The position numbers and the translations under genes are program-made. The notes beneath the pieces are model-generated. The model was not told where the DNA came from, searched no databases, and was given only the letters and a program-made list of their open reading frames with translations. Positions 1 to 7,876 of a DNA stretch of 61,319 nucleotides are shown here, piece after piece. Position 1 is the stretch's first letter. Each line of letters begins with the position of its first letter. The stretch comes from CBDDBU01 sp965226045 (GTDB taxonomy: Bacteria > Pseudomonadota > Alphaproteobacteria > VGEJ01): contig CBDDBU010000006.1 of NCBI GenBank assembly GCA_965226045.1, positions 1 through 61,319 on the forward strand, read 5' to 3'.

Positions 1-360
1 GGGCGGTCCGACAAGATGGGACGCATGGCCAAAAGAGCGAGGTTCGTATGGCCGAAGGTGGAGACGACCACCCGGGGCCGTAGTCGTCGAAGCGCAAGAC
101 ACAGTGCCTTCGCGGCACTCCTCAGCCGGGGGCGCTGGAGGTCAGTGACATGCACTACTGGCGGGCACAGCGAGGCAAGCGGCCCATCGCCGCAAAGCAC
201 GATAAGGCTTGTATCGAAACGTGCCTGATCGAGCCCCGCGAGTAGTGTCAGGAGAACGCGCTGCGCTCCGCCACCCGCGAATGATGGCAGCACGAAAGCG
301 ACCCGACAGCGTTTATCACCGTCGCTGCAATGTAATGACACCCTTTAGCGGCGCGGGCGA
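1..360. other. No assignable gene
   Basis: I see no reading frame here with a recognisable family. A short frame around 100-245 on the plus strand ends in TAG and could be the tail of a lost gene, but I do not recognise it. The stretch lies downstream of the reverse-strand methyltransferase and probably holds the 3' end of the polysaccharide operon plus degraded sequence. Confidence 0.4.
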
Positions 361-1119
361 TCAGACATAGCCGAGCCCCACGAACTTGTTGCCGCACCGA
401 AAGACATGATGCCGACGAAAGAACTCGAGCGCGTAGTCTCGAAAGAACAGGTTGTCGCCAACGTCGTCCATCATGACCACGCTGCCGGGACGAAGATGCC
501 CTTTGACCAAGTTAAACGCCGCCCTCCGACCGCGGTAGGACTTGTCCGAATCGTAATGGAATAAGTCGATCGACTCACACACCTTGACGATGGACTTGAG
601 ATTTTTCCGATCGCCCTCGATGAGTAGGTTCCATTGTTCCTTCAGATGCTCGTCGACGAGAACGCCGATATATGTCTCCGGTTTCTTGAGGCGAAAGTAC
701 GGAAAATCACTGCTATACAGACGCCCCGCACCATTTCGACTGAGGGCGTCCAGAAGGGCGCGCGACGTAAAGCCAGCAGCGACGCCCGTCTCAACCACGT
801 TCTCGGGCCGCTGATAGCGCGCCGGAAAGTACAGGAGCTCGATAAATCCCGCACCGCCAAGGGAGACGCCTAGATTTTCAAGCCGTGGCGCCGCCCAGGC
901 GACCAGTTCGGCCGTATATTGAATGCTCTCAGCCCAAAGCTGGCTGTCGAGCCCGCAGGCAAATGCTGCTGGGTCCTCGCTGCAGCTCTGACACCACCCG
1001 CGCGCGCGCGCCTGCGCGACAGGTCGATTTTGCTCTGTCATCCGGCCCCACACCTTGTCCGCGATGACCGGCAGATACCCCGGTCTGAGGGCATTTCCGA
1101 CGATGCTCCGTACTGACAT
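361..1119 (-). CDS. Class I SAM-dependent methyltransferase of the polysaccharide operon
   Basis: The product is about 252 residues and resembles class I SAM-dependent methyltransferases of the Methyltransf_24 type found in surface-polysaccharide clusters. A glycine-rich SAM-binding motif (VVETGVAAGFTSRALLDAL) lies near the middle, followed by an acidic strand end (LYSSDF) and later DLFHYDSDKSY and VVMMDDVGDN, which fit the core Rossmann fold and metal-site acids. I chose the ATG at 1119 because the longer frame upstream (to 1272) has no methyltransferase-like sequence and runs into the next gene. It lies 28 bases downstream of the polymerase-like gene on the same strand, so the two are probably co-transcribed. 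A likely role is O- or N-methylation of a glycan residue; the substrate cannot be inferred. Confidence 0.7.
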   Translation of the reverse strand: MSVRSIVGNALRPGYLPVIADKVWGRMTEQNRPVAQARARGWCQSCSEDPAAFACGLDSQLWAESIQYTAELVAWAAPRLENLGVSLGGAGFIELLYFPARYQRPENVVETGVAAGFTSRALLDALSRNGAGRLYSSDFPYFRLKKPETYIGVLVDEHLKEQWNLLIEGDRKNLKSIVKVCESIDLFHYDSDKSYRGRRAAFNLVKGHLRPGSVVMMDDVGDNLFFRDYALEFFRRHHVFRCGNKFVGLGYV

Positions 1120-1147
1120 TGCCTCGAACGATCTCCCGAGCCACGCG

Positions 1148-2281
1148 CTATGAGGCGCTACTTGCCGCCGTCGGCCGAGTCGCCCGTATAGATCCCTTTG
1201 GCTGCGCCGTTCGTCTCGTCCGGTTCCCATCGCGCAGCATAAGAAAGACCACGACGAATGCCACGAGAACAATGTAACCGGATCTGTATCGAACCGCGGA
1301 ACCCGGATTCATGATCCCAAACGGATAGCTTGGGAATAGTATCCAGAAGAGCGTGAACGTGCCGACAATGAACTCATAGGCCCGCCGGTCCAAGATACGA
1401 GGAATCAGCAAGCCACCTAACACGATTAGAAGAATAATGCTCTCGACGAAGGAGACCATCTGAAGCGGGCCGATAACCGCCTCAGACACTGTCGGACCGA
1501 AAAAGCTCTGGAACATTCCGTAGGGTGCCTGCAGAAAGATGTCGTTTGTATCGACGAAAAACATCTCTCGAGTAAGCGTATTCTCTCCGAATCGGAAGTG
1601 CCCGGCCACGATTCGTGACTGCTGATCCAGGAAGTCGGCTCCCCACACCAGAGGAATGAGGGAGGTAATTGCCACGAGAAAGGCCGCTGTAGCGCGTTGC
1701 CTGATGCGTCTTGTCACAAGTATGGCAAAAAAGAGGAACAGAATCGCGACCGAATAGTGGGGCTTGAGCGCTGCTATGATGACAATAAGCAGGATGAACG
1801 CGACAACGTTAACTCGCGAGGCCGTTTCCAATCTTACGAAGATGATCAGAATCGCGCAAAACGCGGCTGTCACCAAGGCTTCCTTGGATGCGACGGATGT
1901 CCACAGGTTGAAAGAGGGAAGTAAGAGGATGATCGCAAGCCATCGGCGTAGCCTTGGTTCTATGGTCATGAGGAGTTTGTACAAGCCCGCAAAGGCAATT
2001 GCCTGGAATCCCAGGTTTATTAGGTAGGCGTTGCCGGCAAAGACCGCGCCGAAAATCCCGCCGACCGTCTCGGTCAAACTGGTGCCGAAATGCCGAAACC
2101 CGGTTGCTTCGATCGCACCACCCGCGGCGGCCATCTCCAACAAGGTGCTCGAACTCGCGCGACCACCAGTGTGGTAAATGGCGGTATCGCCGAGATTGGA
2201 TATCGAGGCTTCAGCAAAGATCAATAGAGCGCATCGATACGCGAAGAAGAGCAAGAAGAAAATATGCCAGCTGAGTCGCAA
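1148..2281 (-). CDS. Polytopic membrane protein, probable polysaccharide polymerase (Wzy-like)
   Basis: This 377-residue protein has about ten hydrophobic segments, beginning with WHIFFLLFFAYRCALLIFA, and a large external stretch around residues 210-270 (RFGENTLTREMFFVDTNDIF). A late segment reads NPGSAVRYRSGYI, like the Arg-rich turn often seen in O-antigen or exopolysaccharide polymerases. These proteins join repeat units in the periplasmic leaflet, and length control comes from a Wzz partner, which is the broken gene immediately upstream. The only available start in frame is TTG at 2281; the frame upstream is open to a TGA near 2318 but has no ATG or GTG. The function is inferred from topology and context, because polymerases share little sequence. 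Confidence 0.6.
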   Translation of the reverse strand: MRLSWHIFFLLFFAYRCALLIFAEASISNLGDTAIYHTGGRASSSTLLEMAAAGGAIEATGFRHFGTSLTETVGGIFGAVFAGNAYLINLGFQAIAFAGLYKLLMTIEPRLRRWLAIILLLPSFNLWTSVASKEALVTAAFCAILIIFVRLETASRVNVVAFILLIVIIAALKPHYSVAILFLFFAILVTRRIRQRATAAFLVAITSLIPLVWGADFLDQQSRIVAGHFRFGENTLTREMFFVDTNDIFLQAPYGMFQSFFGPTVSEAVIGPLQMVSFVESIILLIVLGGLLIPRILDRRAYEFIVGTFTLFWILFPSYPFGIMNPGSAVRYRSGYIVLVAFVVVFLMLRDGNRTRRTAQPKGSIRATRPTAASSAS

Positions 2282-2387
2282 TTGGATCGCGTCTTGGCTA
2301 CGATTCTCGTCGAAATAGAGCGATCACAGTGACGAGACTGAGGCCCACGAAACCGCCGGCAAAGAGGCCCGTGACCACATATAGACG

Positions 2388-4035
2388 GGGTGTGGGTCCG
2401 GTGTGGCAAACGTAAGTTATTGAAGTAGCGCGATTTCGCTGTCGAAACGGACGGCCGGAAACGGGGTTTCGTGACAATCGGCCATCCCAGGGGAGGATTT
2501 TGTCACGCCGGCAGGGCCGAGCGGGGGAAGGTGGGGACGCTCCGTACCGCAAGAGACGGTAGGATGCTGTGTGGAGAAGCCCAACATCAGGAGCGTTCCC
2601 ATGTCAGTATCCCGCTCTCCGGCACCCTCGTCCATCGATCTTTCCGGCGTGCCTGCCCGGGTCGCCGAGGCGGTCGCCCAGGTGGTCGCAGTCTGTCACG
2701 AGCAGTTTCGCTCGGACCCGTGTCCCGAGGCGTTCGAGGAGGCGGAGTTGCGGGTGCGTGAGACCATGAACGCGCTCGCTTGTGAGCTTCTGGGCGCCGT
2801 CATCGAGAAGCGGGACGACGGCGCGTCCCGGATCGAGCGGGACGGGCAGAGCTGGTTCCGGGTGGCGGCGACGCCGAGGACGATCATGACCTCGCTCGGT
2901 CCGCTGACCTACCGGCGCGCCCGTTACCGTAGCGGCGCGAGCGGGTCATCGCCGGTGCCGGTCGACGAGAGCCTGGGTCTCGTCGACGATTACCTGACGC
3001 GGCCGGCGGCTCAGCTCGGTCTGCTGATGATGGGTCACTGCACGGCGCGGGAAGCGGCGGCGTTCTTTGCGAAGATCGGCGGAATGACGCCGTCGGTGAG
3101 CACCCTGCAGCGCCTGACACGGACCATGCACGAGCGCTGGGAGACCCTCGGCCCCGAGACGCTGGACAGCATCCGTGACGCCGAGGGCGTACCGCACGAG
3201 GCGGTCAGCGCCTCGGTGTCGCTCGACGGCGTCATGGTGCCGCTGCGGGCCGGCGAGGACGGCCGCGCCGAGGCCTCCTGGCGCGAGGCCGCCTGCGGCA
3301 CGGTTTCCTTCCACGACGCCAGGGGCGAGCGTCTGAAGACCCTCTATCTCGGCCGCATGCCGGAGAGCGGCAAGGTCACACTGAAGGCGCAGCTCGCAAG
3401 CGAAGTCGCACATATCAGGCAGCTGCGCCCCGACGTCAGGATCGTCGCTATCGCCGACGCCGCCGCCGACAATTGGACCTTCCTGGAGACCCTGTCGCCC
3501 GAAACCGAGGTCATCGACTTCTGGCATGCCTGCGAACATCTCCGAACGGCATCCGACCATGCGGTGGCCTCCGACTGGTTCGAGAGGTACCGCGAGGTTC
3601 TGCGTCACGACCCCTGCGGCGTCGACAAGGTGATCCGGGCGTTGCGCCACCTTCGTGATAGCGGAAAGCCGGATCGGGCCGAGATCGAACGGGAACTCGC
3701 CTTCTTCCGCAAGCACCGCCAGCGCATGCGCTACCACGCCCTGAAGGCAGAGGGCGTCGCCATCGGCTCAGGCGTGGTCGAGGCGGCCAACAAGACCCTG
3801 GTGACCCAGCGCATGAAGCGCTCCGGCATGCGCTGGCGGATCGCCGGCGGACAGGCTGTGCTGACCTTCCGCGCCCTGATCAAATCCGCTCGCTTCGACC
3901 GGGCATGGAAGGCCATCATCGGCGCAACCGACACACCGGCCAACGACAACATCAATCCCTGTGCCGTCATCGCCATCGCTGCCTGAACTCAATGAACGAA
4001 GCCACTGCTATCAATGCCATACGAGACTCGCACCC
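2388..4035 (+). mobile_element. ISKra4-family insertion sequence with 8-bp target duplication
   Basis: The ends are imperfect inverted repeats: gggtgtgggtccggtgtgg at the left and the reverse complement of ccatacgagactcgcaccc at the right (14 of 19 match). The 8-bp sequence tatagacg stands directly outside both ends (2380-2387 and 4036-4043), a perfect target duplication of the size known for this family. It holds one complete transposase gene on the plus strand. The insertion lies in the C-terminal membrane helix region of the Wzz-type gene, and its removal restores that frame exactly, so the event is simple and probably recent. Confidence 0.9.
2601..3986 (+). CDS. ISKra4-family transposase
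   Basis: The 461-residue product carries the features of ISKra4-family transposases: an N-terminal region with the LGPLTYRRARYRS strand, a catalytic acid in VSLDGVMVPL, a second in IVAIADAAADNW followed by the FWHACEHL motif, and the C-terminal GSGVVEAANKTLVTQRMKRS signature. The length is normal and there is no interruption. I prefer ATG 2601, preceded by a purine-rich aggagc, over the upstream start at 2571. It is the only gene of its element. Confidence 0.9.
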   Translation: MSVSRSPAPSSIDLSGVPARVAEAVAQVVAVCHEQFRSDPCPEAFEEAELRVRETMNALACELLGAVIEKRDDGASRIERDGQSWFRVAATPRTIMTSLGPLTYRRARYRSGASGSSPVPVDESLGLVDDYLTRPAAQLGLLMMGHCTAREAAAFFAKIGGMTPSVSTLQRLTRTMHERWETLGPETLDSIRDAEGVPHEAVSASVSLDGVMVPLRAGEDGRAEASWREAACGTVSFHDARGERLKTLYLGRMPESGKVTLKAQLASEVAHIRQLRPDVRIVAIADAAADNWTFLETLSPETEVIDFWHACEHLRTASDHAVASDWFERYREVLRHDPCGVDKVIRALRHLRDSGKPDRAEIERELAFFRKHRQRMRYHALKAEGVAIGSGVVEAANKTLVTQRMKRSGMRWRIAGGQAVLTFRALIKSARFDRAWKAIIGATDTPANDNINPCAVIAIAA

Positions 4036-4977
4036 TATAGACGGGGGTTGGGCTCCGTGGGTTGATTTGAAACATTCACCGGTTCGATAATACTCGCGGC
4101 ATACGGCAACTCACTCTCATGCATCATCACCTTGTTTTCCTGCTGCATAAGTAGACCAACAAGTCCTGCCCGGATCTCGACTATGTTCGCGGCCTCGACT
4201 TTGTCCCGCAGATATCCCCGGTGCGCCAATGTGCTCTCTTGGTCTTGGTCCCGCAGCAGATCATCGGCCTCGAAGTAGACTGTCTCCAATAAATAACGGG
4301 CGAATTCTGGATCAGAGTCGGTCACCGATATCTTGCGAAATCCTGTCCCTTCCATATCATCGACCTCGACTTTCGATCCCAGATATCCCGCCAAGGAGGA
4401 GATACTCGGAGCCCGCCAGGTTCGCAAGTTGAAGAATGCGCGGACCCTCTGCATTCGCTCGAACCGCTCACCTGATGGCCGTTTCCACGTCCGGGGCTCC
4501 TCATCCCAGGAATTTCTCTTCACTCTTTGCAGAAGCTGATGTTTCTGCTGCAGGCGTCGTGCAAGAGTGACCGCCCCAAGCAACACTGTCAGCCGGTCGA
4601 AAGAAGTCGTCGAACCTCCCGGACTGGCGCCCAGGCCAAACGCCGAGGCGATATTGGAGAGCCCACGAGAATTGCTGGAAGAAATCACAGACTGGCCGCC
4701 TAGTGACGACGGGGACACTATCATCGTCGCCGCATACTGCGGAACAAATTTGGTCATCACCCATAAGCCGACCGCTAAGCCTGCAAGAACACAGAGAAGA
4801 ACAAACCTTGCCTATCCGGTTATCACCCACACCCACTATATGTAGTGTGTCTCCTTGGACTGCAGGCAAGGGCCGGCGCAGGCGCATTGAGGAGGCGATC
4901 CGGCTAATTCTTGATTGTTCTGAAAACCGAACCGGAGTTTAATTCACGTCACGTACTTAACATCGGGGGACGGAACG

Positions 4978-5286
4978 GTGGCGACCAAGGGGAAAACGAA
5001 GAAACCCACGGCCAGACGGGAAGCTGCTGATGAAACGACATCGTCTGAGCGATTGACGGCACTAGTCGAAGAAAGCGACGCGCTGGCACGAATCGTTGCG
5101 AAGAACCCGTCCGCGCCTGTTAGTCTCCTGCGCGTTTTGAGTCGCAGCGAAGACGAAGCGACACGCAAGAACGTGATCCTCAATCCGTTTACTCCATATG
5201 ACGTATTGAGCGAACTTGAAAACCAGTTCACAGAGCTATTTGTGAATAATTCGGCACTCGAATCCTACAATTCAATGAAGCTCTGA
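4978..5286 (+). CDS. Small protein with leucine-rich-repeat-variant-like sequence, passenger of the 775-bp element
   Basis: The product has 102 residues. It begins with a basic Lys/Arg/Thr-rich tail (residues 1-22). The rest resembles leucine-rich-repeat-variant or HEAT-like helical repeats: ALARIVAKNPSAPVSLLRVL is followed by a second unit, EATRKNVILNPFTPYDVL, with the spaced NP-x-(T/A)P pattern of that family. I assign it a GTG start at 4978, preceded by gggggacgg. Base composition looks lower in GC than its neighbours, consistent with outside origin. It is the only gene between the 43-bp terminal repeats. A protein- or DNA-binding role is possible, but no function can be stated. Confidence 0.6.
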   Translation: MATKGKTKKPTARREAADETTSSERLTALVEESDALARIVAKNPSAPVSLLRVLSRSEDEATRKNVILNPFTPYDVLSELENQFTELFVNNSALESYNSMKL

Positions 5287-5538
5287 TTTCCTGGAATATT
5301 CCATCGGTGTCGTTCACCTCCGATTTCAGATAAATTTCAATGAAGTGACGGTCCTTTATGCAACGTGGCGTTTTGCCAAATCCGACTCAATGATTAGGAT
5401 TTCCACCACGCTAAAGTGTCGCCTAAAAGCCGCTACAATGCCGTCCGAGTCCCTACTCGGCATCGCCGGAGATATCTCCGCTTCGACCTGCACCGAGCTT
5501 TACTCAGGAAAATGGGTGCACACTACATATAATGGGTG
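5287..5538. other. Non-coding interior of the 775-bp element
   Basis: This stretch lies between the stop of the passenger gene and the right terminal repeat. It is AT-richer than the surroundings and shows no convincing reading frame. Its right end holds the tandem 20-bp repeats described separately. Confidence 0.5.
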
Positions 5539-5550
5539 CACACTACATAT
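5511..5550. repeat. Two perfect tandem 20-bp repeats leading into the right terminal repeat
   Basis: The unit aatgggtgcacactacatat occurs at 5511-5530 and 5531-5550, and a third divergent start (agtgggtgtg) follows at once. The second unit overlaps the inner edge of the 43-bp terminal repeat. The left end has only one matching unit, so the two ends of the element are asymmetric. Such repeats could be binding sites for a transposase or a regulator, or products of slippage. Confidence 0.85.
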
Positions 5551-5611
5551 AGTGGGTGTGGGTGATAACCGGATAGGCAAGGAACAAACCAACTCCCCCT
5601 CCACCATAGGC

Positions 5612-7055
5612 GATGTCCCTATCTCTGTTGAAATTCGTGGGGCAGGCGTCGCTGGTTGATGATGCTATGCTGCCTTCATGATGGTTTCAATGGCACTGTC
5701 GGCCTGAGCCTTTCTCAAGTGTTCCTGGAGAGCATTTCGGAGGATGGGCAGCTGACGATAGGCCTTGAGGCGACGGAAGGTTTTCTGGGCCTCCAGCAGG
5801 CCGGCGGCGGTCCATCTGAGCGCCATCTCGGCGTGTCTCCAGCGTTTGACGTTGCGGGTGACCTGGCGCACCGTGCCGAGCGCGTTCTCGACGATGTTGG
5901 TGCAGGCGAGCGAGCGCCGGAGTTCGTGCGGCAGGCCGAGGCGGATGACGGTGAGTATCTCGTCCAGCCCCTCCAGGATGCTGCCCGAGACGCCCGGTTC
6001 CTCATGCTCCAGACGCCGGGCCAGGTTGCGCAGCAGCCGTTCGGCCTTGTCTGCGTCGTCCTGGTCCCAGGCCTGACGGAGCGCCTTCTTGACGCTCGCA
6101 TGCAAATGCAGGGGCAGGCGCTCGATGATGTTACGGCCCTTGTGGACCTGGCAGCGCTGGATGGCGGCGGCCACACCGAAGGTGTTGCGGATCGCTTTGC
6201 TGAGCGCCTTCGCGCCATCGACGATGAACAGCCGGGGCAGCGTCGGATCGAGCCCCCTGGCGAGGAGATTGTCGAGCAAGGCCTGGACGACGACAGTGTT
6301 CTCCGTCGCCCCCTCGACCACGGCCAGGACATGCTTGTCGCCGTTGCCATCGACGCCGATCGCCGCCACCAAGACATGGTCGCCGACATGCAGACCGTCG
6401 ATCTGGATGACCAGCAGGTCGAGCTCCGAGAGGTCCGAGGCAAGCCAGGCCTTCATCTTCTTGCGCGACAGCGCCACAAAGCGCCGGGAAACGGCCGACT
6501 TCGAGGTGCCGTCGCCACGCGCTTTCGCCAGGTCGCCCTCGGGCAGACGGACCGCGCGGTGGTACTTGCGGGTCGACACGTTCAGCACCATCAGGTTGAG
6601 CGCCCACTCGAGCAACAGGTTGCCGTCGCGCAGCACCTGCCAGCTCTCCAAACCCACCTCCTTGCCAGCATGGTCGCGAACCCGTGGCCGCTGCACTTTC
6701 ACGCGGCCGCCGTGGTAGCCGATCTCGCTCTGCGTATGGCCCCAGCGATAACCCCGACGGTTCCCATGGCGACGATGTCGGGCCCCGCACACGGTCGTGG
6801 CGTCCTCCTCCATCATCTCGGCCAAGGCCTCGACCCCGGCCAGGAGACAGAACCGATCCACGCTGAGACGGACTGCGTCCATCGCGTCTGCCAGCGGCGG
6901 CATAGGAAACGAGGTGGCAAGGGCTTTCGGGCTACTGGAACTACGGATATTCTTTCCCATGGTGTCGTTCTCCCTCTTGGGTTTGCAGCACCCGGAGCCT
7001 AACGGCTCCAGGAGAGCGACACCTACCTCAACTTTTCAACATCGACCGGGACATC
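5612..7055 (-). mobile_element. IS256-family insertion sequence without target duplication
   Basis: The left end starts gatgtccctatctctgttga and the right end, read inward on the other strand, starts gatgtcccggtcgatgttga, which is a good imperfect inverted repeat continuing to a shared gtcgct about 37 bases in. The element holds one full transposase gene on the minus strand. The 8 bases outside the two ends (ccataggc and tccccatg) do not match, which is unusual for a simple insertion and suggests that DNA next to one end was later deleted or recombined. It cuts off the 5' end of the Wzz-type gene. Confidence 0.85.
5665..6960 (-). CDS. IS256-family transposase
   Basis: The 431-residue protein is uninterrupted and shows the IS256 (Mutator-like) DDE arrangement: a first acid in VIQIDGLHVGDH, a second in LFIVDGAKALSKAI, the conserved RCQVHKGRNI stretch, and the glutamate in CTNIVENALGTVRQ. 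The length fits the family. The long frame on the opposite strand at 5656-7002 is its shadow. It appears functional as read. Confidence 0.92.
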   Translation of the reverse strand: MGKNIRSSSSPKALATSFPMPPLADAMDAVRLSVDRFCLLAGVEALAEMMEEDATTVCGARHRRHGNRRGYRWGHTQSEIGYHGGRVKVQRPRVRDHAGKEVGLESWQVLRDGNLLLEWALNLMVLNVSTRKYHRAVRLPEGDLAKARGDGTSKSAVSRRFVALSRKKMKAWLASDLSELDLLVIQIDGLHVGDHVLVAAIGVDGNGDKHVLAVVEGATENTVVVQALLDNLLARGLDPTLPRLFIVDGAKALSKAIRNTFGVAAAIQRCQVHKGRNIIERLPLHLHASVKKALRQAWDQDDADKAERLLRNLARRLEHEEPGVSGSILEGLDEILTVIRLGLPHELRRSLACTNIVENALGTVRQVTRNVKRWRHAEMALRWTAAGLLEAQKTFRRLKAYRQLPILRNALQEHLRKAQADSAIETIMKAA

Positions 7056-7163
7056 TCCCCATGACGCGTAGGGCACAAGCGCTAATAGAAGAAGACAAGA
7101 ACATTCACCGGCGCCGACGCCCTGCGTTAACCAGCGCGCACGCCGCACGTTAAGATATGTCAT
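7056..7163 (-). pseudogene. Truncated 5' end of a secreted-protein gene cut by IS256
   Basis: From ATG 7163 the minus strand encodes about 35 residues beginning MTYLNVRRARWL and then a hydrophobic core ending CLLLLALVPYASWG, which looks like a signal peptide. The frame then runs into the IS256 end. In exopolysaccharide operons the gene before a Wzz-type protein is often an outer-membrane export protein, so this could be the start of such a gene, the rest being lost with the sequence once between it and the Wzz-type gene. This is inference; the sequence is short and its start overlaps the start of the divergent glycosyltransferase. Confidence 0.35.
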
Positions 7164-7860
7164 GACCTCGCCGCCCCTCGCCCTCTCGGTCGTCATCCCC
7201 GCGCTCGACGCGGCGGCGACGATCACGGGCTGCCTGGCCTCGCTCGAAGAGGCGCGAGCGGCGTTCGGCAGCCTTGAGGTGATCGTCGTCGATGGCGGCT
7301 CTCGCGACCGCACGCTTGGGCGCGCGGCCGCGAGTGGCGCCCGGGTGATTGCCGCGCCGCGCGGGCGGGGTCGCCAGCTGGCGGCCGGTGCGGCGATGGC
7401 CGGCGGCCAGTGGCTACTCTTTCTCCACGCCGATACCCGCCTCGCGTCCGGCTGGGCGAGCGAGGCGGCGGGTTTCGCCAACGACCCCGCCAACGCCGGG
7501 TGCGCCGCCGTGTTCCGCTTCGCGCTCGACCATCAGGCCGCTCCCGCCCGTCGGGTAGAGCGGCTGGTCGCGCTGCGCTGTCGGTTGCTGGCGCTGCCCT
7601 ATGGCGATCAAGGCCTGTTGCTGGCGCGCCCGACCTACCACGACCTCGGCGGCTTCCGCCCGCGCCCGTTGATGGAGGACGTGGACATCGTCAGACGGAT
7701 CGGGCGGGGGCGGCTACGCTATCTGCGCGCGTCCGCTATCACCTCGGCCCGTCGCTACCGCGACGCCGGCTACCTGGGGCGCGGGTTGCGCAACCTCTTG
7801 TGTTTGGGCCTCTATTTTCTCGGCGTCCCGCCCGCTTTTATTCAACGGCTATACGGATGA
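7162..7860 (+). CDS. GT2 glycosyltransferase, TIGR04283 (arsenosugar-type) family
   Basis: The 232-residue product is a compact family-2 glycosyltransferase. It has the N-terminal strand LSVVIPALDAAATI, the nucleotide-binding VIVVDGGSRDRT, a conserved GRGRQLAAGAA segment, the HADT metal-binding motif (LLFLHADTRL) and the C-terminal GDQGLLLARPTYHDLGGF and MEDVDIVRRI motifs of the TIGR04283 family, named after an arsenosugar biosynthesis context. The following gene belongs to the usual partner family TIGR04282. The pair occurs in many bacteria without clear arsenic genes, so the sugar transferred is uncertain. The ATG at 7162 gives the family's normal length. Confidence 0.85.
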   Translation: MTSPPLALSVVIPALDAAATITGCLASLEEARAAFGSLEVIVVDGGSRDRTLGRAAASGARVIAAPRGRGRQLAAGAAMAGGQWLLFLHADTRLASGWASEAAGFANDPANAGCAAVFRFALDHQAAPARRVERLVALRCRLLALPYGDQGLLLARPTYHDLGGFRPRPLMEDVDIVRRIGRGRLRYLRASAITSARRYRDAGYLGRGLRNLLCLGLYFLGVPPAFIQRLYG

Positions 7861-7876
7861 CGTATTGGCCACACGG

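Larger units (their letters stand above)
4807..5581. mobile_element. 775-bp element with 43-bp perfect terminal inverted repeats and one passenger gene
   Basis: Positions 4807-4849 and 5539-5581 are perfect inverted copies of each other over 43 bases, starting cttgcctatccggttatcac from either outer end. The 8-bp sequence gaacaaac flanks both sides (4799-4806 and 5582-5589), as expected of a target duplication. Excision of the element plus one copy of the duplication joins two parts of the Wzz-type gene in frame across its first membrane helix. The element contains no transposase; its only credible gene is the small one at 4978-5286. I cannot assign it to a known family. It could be a MITE-like derivative moved in trans, or a small cargo cassette. 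Confidence 0.85.
2298..5611 (-). pseudogene. Polysaccharide chain-length determinant (Wzz/PCP family), broken by insertions
   Basis: Three separated pieces form one gene. The 5' piece (5582-5611) reads LWWRGSWF; after removal of the 4807-5581 element it continues in frame into VLLCVLAGLAVGLWVMTKF, a typical first membrane helix. The periplasmic body runs to IIEPVNVSNQPTEPNPRL at 4038. After removal of the ISKra4 element it continues in frame as YVVTGLFAGGFVGLSL down to 2298, the Pro-rich linker and second helix expected at a Wzz C-terminus. Such proteins oligomerise in the inner membrane and set polymer length. Its first codons are missing where the IS256 element begins at 5612. The gene cannot make a normal product, so the length control of this polymer is probably lost or supplied elsewhere. 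Confidence 0.85.

Noticed and set aside
5345..5659. Plus-strand frame of 104 codons in the right part of the 775-bp element.
   Set aside because: It runs through the tandem repeats and the terminal repeat into host sequence and into the IS256 end, so it cannot be a native gene of the element.
5656..7002. Long plus-strand open frame of 448 codons opposite the IS256 transposase.
   Set aside because: It is the mirror frame of a clear transposase and has no family features; such shadows are common in GC-rich DNA.
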